Assembly (NCBI GenBank): GCA_029204225.1
Contig: CM055096.1
Coordinates: 64,655,370-64,719,369 of the forward strand
Reading direction: 5' to 3'
DNA: 64,000 bases
Source: Diphasiastrum complanatum
Taxonomy: Eukaryota; Streptophyta; Lycopodiopsida; Lycopodiales; Lycopodiaceae
The translations under genes were made by a program, and so were the position numbers. The notes below the pieces were generated by a model, which ran no database searches, had not been told where the DNA came from, and was given only the letters and a program-made list of their open reading frames with translations. Below, piece by piece: positions 59,225-64,000 of the stretch; within the stretch, counting starts at the first letter, position 1; each line of letters begins with the position of its first letter.

Positions 59225-61291
59225 AATTGACAAATTCAATTGTTGTAGCTCTACATCTGGAAGTTAAATCTCCGGATGATGTTGATAGATATAGATCTTT
59301 GGGATGTAGTAGAAGAATCAGACCTGAAACCAGAAGATGGTGATCAAAAAATTCATGGAAGATCAAAGATCAAAAGGCCTTAGCATGTATCACACTCAAT
59401 TTGGCCGACTCCCAAATATCCCATGTTACCACGTGCAAAACCTCTAAGGAAGCACTAGTTTTGTTATCAAGTCTATACGAGACTCAAGATGTAACCACTA
59501 GATTACACCTTAGAAGGAAGTTCTTCACACTTAGCATGACTGATTCTACTGCCATCACTTCTCACATCAACAACGTTAAGTCTTTAATGGATAGGTTATC
59601 AGTTGTAGGATGTGCTATTCAAGATGATGATGTCGTTATGACCTTGCTTTCTTCTCTTCTAAAGTTGTATGAACACTTTGTGATGATGATCTCCACACAA
59701 CCCGACCTCACTCTTCAAAAGGTGATCGGTCATCTTCTTCAAGAAGAAATGCGGAGAAAGACCAGCGGTTGTCCATCAAAGACAAGTCTGTGGCCCTGTA
59801 TACCAAGAAGAAATACAATTCCAACGCCAAGAATCAAGTGTAGCACTAGCACCAGCAGAAGCCTCATACTCAAGGTGAGAGTAGTGGATCGTGCAAGAAG
59901 CTCTTCTGCAGATATTGCAAGCAAGGAATGTCGAATCCGCATTTACAACGAGGCAAAGAAGCAACAACAGCAGCTAGATTCCTCCAATGCGACGGAATTC
60001 AAGGAGCAAGATTCACACCTGTTAATGGCTTACAACAGTGGCAATGAAGACCACGACAACTGGTACCTGGACAACGCGGTGCTATCCAACACATGACCTC
60101 TCGCAAGGAATGGTTTATCGAGTATGCAGCTTACAACAGAGATCGATTTATCTACCTCAAAGATTCCAGCACCATACGCATGGAAGGCAAAGGGACAGTC
60201 AAGATCACGTTCAACAACCATCTTTCTATTTATGTTTCTAATGTTCTTCAGGTACCTTAGCTATCAAAGAATTTGTTATCAGTCTCTAAGATAACTGATG
60301 AGGGCTACACTATTACTTTCTCTTCTGAACAATGTACAATATTTGATGAAGATCCTACCCTGACTACGTGCACTAGAGTTGAAAATCTATACATACTCTC
60401 TGATTCATTTGCATTAGCTACTATCTCTCATGAAAATGTAAACGATAATGCTATTTTGTGGCATAGTCGGTTTGGACACGTGAATACAATGTCACTTTCT
60501 TATATGCGTTGTAATAATCTAGTTGATGGATTGTATTTTCCTTCTTCATTAGATAGGAAATCTTTCTTTTGTGAATTTTGCATCTATGGCAAACACTCTA
60601 GAAACAAGTTTCCCAAATTACATTCTGTCAAAACAAAACATGTGTTAGATCTTGTACATAGCGATCTTTGTGGTCCAATGCCAACTCCATCCTTAGGAGA
60701 TGCAATTTATTTTATCACTTTCATAGATGATTATTCTAGATGGGCTACAGTCATGTTCATTAAGCACAAATCAAAAGCCTTTGAATGTTTCAAAAGATTC
60801 AAGGCCATGGCTGAGACACAAACATCTACAAAAGTGAAAGCTCTCCGAATAGATGGTGGCGGTGAATACCTCTCTAACGAGATGTCCGACTACTTGGCTG
60901 AACATGGCATTCGAAGACAGTTCACAACTTCATATTCTCCTCAATAGAATGGAATTGCAGAAAGGAAGAATCGAAAACTTCTCAACTCAGTCAGATCCAT
61001 GCTACATCAAGCGCACCTACCTGCAAAGTTTTGGGCAGAAGCTACTGCCACAATCTGTTACTTACAGAACAGATCCAGCACTAAAGTCGTCAACAACAAA
61101 ACTCCATATGAAATATGGCATGGACAGAAGCCTAGTGTCAGCCATTTAAAAATCTTTGGTCGTGTATGTTTTGTTCACATTCCTAAATAGCTTAGGAAGA
61201 AGCTAAATCATAGGACAAATAAATGTATTTTCATTGGCTATCCTGATGAACGTAAAACTTACAAAGTTTGTGTTACAACTCAGTCTAGTTC
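59225..61291 (+). pseudogene. Copia B gag-protease-integrase, cut by Gypsy-2
   Basis: Gag from about 59225 in broken frames, clear from 59401 (TCKTSKEALVLLSSLYETQD; TRLHLRRKFFTLSMTDSTAI). Protease region shortly after 60060 (DNWYLD, frameshift, then IQHMTSRKEWF), NVLQVP-stop-LSKNLLSV with TAG at 60258. Integrase 60273-60947: WHSRFGHVNTMSLSYM, CEFCIYGKHSR, LVHSDLCGPMPTPSLGD, FIDDYSRWATV, ALRIDGGGEY, SYSPQ-stop-NG with TAG at 60945. C-terminal part to 61190 (FWAEATATICYLQNR, HIPK-stop-LRKK with TAG at 61188), then NKCIFIGYPDERK to 61291. RT and RNase H lie beyond the Gypsy-2 insertion, outside the window. Copia A has Gln at the 60258 and 61188 stops. Confidence 0.9.
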
Positions 61292-61743
61292 TGACATGAC
61301 CTTGGCACGACCGGTCACTCAGAGGGCCTGAGGCCAAGTTGTCAAGGGTCAGTGACCGGTAAGGGCATCGCTTCCAAGTGGGAACCGATGTATCACAAAA
61401 TCCAGTGATCTGGTGAGACCGTCTGACCAGCTGTCAGAGATGCGGTCGCGTAACCGTCGGGGCCCTAGTCGTTAGTGCTAGCCGGCAAGCAGTCGGGGTG
61501 ACTAGTTGGTGTCATCGGTACGATAATGATGGGGCATGGGGGTGGTATCTCATGAGTCACTCACTATTCATAGGTCGCATGCAGTGTGTACGCCAAGTGG
61601 CCTGATCAACCACTGGGGGGTACCTCGTGTATGTTGATAGGAATAGCAGGTAGTGGACTCAAGAGAGGGGGTACCTATGGTTGGGAGGATCATTTCACAC
61701 ACCGGCCTTCAGGAGTTGAGCAGTTAGAGAGTTTTTATTCACA
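61292..61743 (+). repeat. 5' LTR of Gypsy-2
   Basis: 452 bp, TGACATGACCTTGG to TTTTTATTCACA, GC-richer than its surroundings. It interrupts the Copia B integrase tail. A 10-bp inverted repeat ACCGGTCACT / AGTGACCGGT lies at 61310-61319 and 61351-61360. The 3' LTR and target duplication lie outside the window. Confidence 0.8.
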
Positions 61744-61745
61744 AT

Positions 61746-61758
61746 TGGTATCAGAGCC
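61746..61758 (+). other. primer-binding site of Gypsy-2
   Basis: TGGTATCAGAGCC, perfect match to the initiator tRNA-Met complement, two bases after the LTR end. Confidence 0.92.
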
Positions 61759-62497
61759 TTTTCTAGCTCGTTCTAGAGAGAGAACAACCCATTCTAGAGA
61801 GAGAAAATAAGAAAAAGCTTGGTTTTTTCACCATAACTTGGCCTATAGTGCTCAGATTTGAGGGAGATCCATCTCAGATCTTTTCTAGTGGGCAGTCGCT
61901 GTAGATCAGCAAGGATTCACACTACAAATCTTAGATTTTAGAAAGGTTTGAAGTTTTTAGAGGGCCAGTGCATTTTTTTTTCTGAAGGTTTTTTGCTCAT
62001 AACTCTTTGGAGACTTCTCAAATCCTGATCAAATTTTGGGAGCATGTTTCTAGCATCCATACAATCGCATAGAGCCATCAGACGCTAGTTTTGGAGCAGA
62101 TTTGCCTCTGTTTCACCAAAAAGTTGGTTTTCTAGCAAAAAATAGGTCAGATTTTTGGATTAGACATAACTTCTCCGATTTTTCTTCGATTTCTGCTGTT
62201 AAGGGTGCAGACAGGGTTACCTACTACCAATGATGGTTTGTGAAAAGCTTTTGTCGTTTGAAAGAAATTTGACGTCAAACAGTCCGTTTTTTTCCTGATC
62301 TTTTGACTTTTCAAGCCGATTTGGTGCCCAAAAAATTTTTTACTGACTTTTGTACCAGCGTAGGACGCAAGGGAAGTACTACTTGTCCTTGGCTTTGTGT
62401 TTTTTCCCAGAGTTTTGTTGCTTTTCTTCTTTCAGTTCTAAATTATGAATAAGTTGAAAATTTCCACATTTTACATTTCTTGGGTAATTCCTATACC
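61759..62497 (+). other. Gypsy-2 leader
   Basis: T-rich untranslated region without a long frame. The gag ATG chosen is 62498 (MAEDKVDIPSSPVEAMETHP), since the codons before it start at a non-ATG position. Confidence 0.6.
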
Positions 62498-63749
62498 ATG
62501 GCTGAAGACAAAGTTGACATCCCCTCAAGCCCAGTTGAAGCCATGGAAACTCATCCATCTAGTCCTGGCAGCCGATTACCTAGTGCTCCTATCACTGATC
62601 CTCCTCCCATACAAGAATGTATGGATGTGTTGGAGCGGTATATGACAGAGATGCGTACAATGATATCATCGCTTGCCAAGGGCTTTCCCTCATCTTCTTC
62701 TCAGCCTCCGCCTTTGTATCCTTCCCAACTACCCACTCGTTATCCTTCTTCTGATACACAAATGATCATTGATTTTCCTCTTGATAAAGATATAAACCCC
62801 ACAAAATATGCTGGTACAACTTTCTAGAGGACTAATGATGTTGTAGATCAGTGGTTGCACAAGTGGGAAGACTATTTTGATTTGAAATGGGCACCCATCG
62901 ATGAAGGTTGGCGTGTCCGTAAGGCAGCTTCCATTTTACTGGCTTTGCTGACAGGTGGTGCCGCAAGTTCCTGAAATCATAGCAAGCCCCATTCACCTGG
63001 GTTGACTTCAGGAATTGTTTTCGGACGCAGATCATTCCTCCACATGAGCATGTGCATGCAACGGATGCTTGGTTCCTGCATCGTCAGAGGCAGCACATGG
63101 TGCAAGAATATGCTGATCAGTATAGAGAGATGTTGATCAAGATACCAGAGGAGATTCCCGAGTGGTTGGTAGTCCACAAGTTCATATTTGGTCTTCGTGC
63201 AGAGTTGAGGCCTTCAATTCTTAATGAAGGATGCAAAACCTTGGAAGAGGCAGTTTTTACGGCTCTCAACTTTGAAGGCAATGTTCGCAACAAGGCTGAA
63301 TTTGGAGTGGCAAGTGTGCCCCAGAAGATGGGTTCACGGAAGTCCGGCCAGAAGCTGGTCAGAGAGATTTCTCGCAGAAGGATCCTATCCAGATGCAACA
63401 GACTTTGAAGCAAAAATCGGCATCTCCTATGGCTCGTCGTTCTTACGACAAGTCACCACTTACTCCTGAGCAAAAGGATAAGGCCAAGAAGGAAGGCTTG
63501 TGTTTCTTCTGCCTTGGAAAACATTTGTTCAAGGATTGTCCTCGACGCATGGGCAAGAAGCTCCATGATTCACAGCAGCGTCAAGAGGAGGGCAAGGATG
63601 AATCTATCCTGGATGATCTGTTGGTCAGTGATGATGATGATGCTAGACGTGTCATGACTATTTCGGTGCAGAAGCTTGTTCCAGAGGCACCAGTTTGTTT
63701 TTTTCCACCAAGGCACGAGAGGCCTATCAGTTTCCAAATAGCGAACTGA
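62498..63749 (+). pseudogene. Gypsy-2 gag with unusual zinc knuckle
   Basis: Starts at ATG 62498. The N-terminal part (MDVLERYMTEMRTMISSLAK) is Ser/Pro-rich and breaks at TAG 62825-62827. Then DVVDQWLHKWEDYFDLKWAP, a frameshift near 62950, RWCRKFLKS-stop-QAPFTWVDFRNCF (TAG 62980-62982), AWFLHRQRQHMVQEYADQYR and WLVVHKFIFGLRAELRPSIL, matching the retrotransposon gag core of Ty3 elements. Another frameshift near 63360 leads to DKAKKEGLCFFCLGKHLFKD and CP: the knuckle spacing is CX2CX3HX4C, one residue short of the standard CX2CX4HX4C. Gag forms the particle. Confidence 0.85.
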
Positions 63750-64000
63750 TACAGATGAGAGGGAAGCTGGAAGGTCATGATGTGCTTATCCTATTTGACA
63801 CTGGCTCTTCCCATAATATTATCAACTCTCGTGTGGTGAAGAAGTTGCACTTGGATACTGTTCCTTCGGATTATCGATATACAGTTGAGATGCCAGATGG
63901 TAAGGGAACAGAGGTATGGGATAGGAGAGTCTCTCAAGCATTGTTGTCCATTCATACCTATGCTAAGAAGTTAGACTTTGAGATCACCAAATTAACTAAG
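63746..64000 (+). pseudogene. Gypsy-2 protease, cut by window end
   Basis: Frame reads LIQMRGKLEGHDVLILFDTG then SSHNIINSRVVKKLHLDTV, with the DTGSS aspartic protease motif at 63797. It continues to the window edge (LSIHTYAKKLDFEITKLTK). The frame differs from that of the gag tail, whose stop is at 63749, so a frameshift or programmed shift lies between them. RT, RNase H and integrase would follow outside. Confidence 0.82.

Overview
The window is nuclear DNA of a land plant with a large, repeat-rich genome. The grounds are an intron-containing A-type (CYP71-clan-like) cytochrome P450, a plastid-type YGGT/YlmG-like reading frame, and nested Ty1/Copia and Ty3/Gypsy LTR retrotransposons primed by initiator tRNA-Met. 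A non-seed vascular plant such as a fern would fit, but the sequence alone cannot prove the clade. Only two host-gene candidates are visible: the P450 (minus strand, exons 36247-37200 and 35474-36130) and a 155-codon YGGT reading frame (plus strand, 37950-38417). Almost all the rest is mobile DNA in various states of decay.

Layout. 1-7900: AT-rich DNA without a recognisable gene, with a recent 257-bp tandem duplication and a weak first-exon candidate near 3289. 7928-14475: a Copia reverse transcriptase remnant, then an LTR and primer site, a long leader, a Copia gag, and a 1.35-1.48 kb unit present twice, closed by a polypurine tract and an unrelated LTR (family Y). 14563-18188: a second LTR with its primer site, a minus-strand family-Y LTR and a deleted Copia element. 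19080-23650: a minus-strand element whose 3' part encodes an unrecognised protein with a long coiled coil, directly followed by a polypurine tract; a Ty3-like gag/protease remnant lies upstream. 26208-34480: primer-site and LTR remnants around a largely non-coding 5.1-kb interval bounded by 348-bp direct repeats. 35474-38520: P450, YGGT frame and a tRNA-derived (SINE-like) pol III promoter. 41547-46795: Copia A fused to a foreign gag. 46796-56945: Copia D, split by Gypsy-1, a nearly complete chromodomain Ty3/Gypsy element with 451-bp LTRs and a clean 5-bp target duplication, followed by another family-Y LTR and RNase H. 56957-61291: Copia C gag interrupted by Copia B. 61292-64000: Gypsy-2, inserted in Copia B and running off the window.

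Relationships. The nesting gives a relative order: Copia C before Copia B before Gypsy-2, and Copia D before Gypsy-1. Two themes cross element boundaries. First, in-frame stops in otherwise long frames are mostly TAG or TAA at places where glutamine is expected, often confirmed by homologues in this same window. Second, a palindrome-like motif TTTCACAC(G/A)TGTGAAA recurs in unrelated LTRs. The most novel-looking items are the coiled-coil protein of the 20000-22047 element and the duplicated, RT-derived open frames at 10546-13494.
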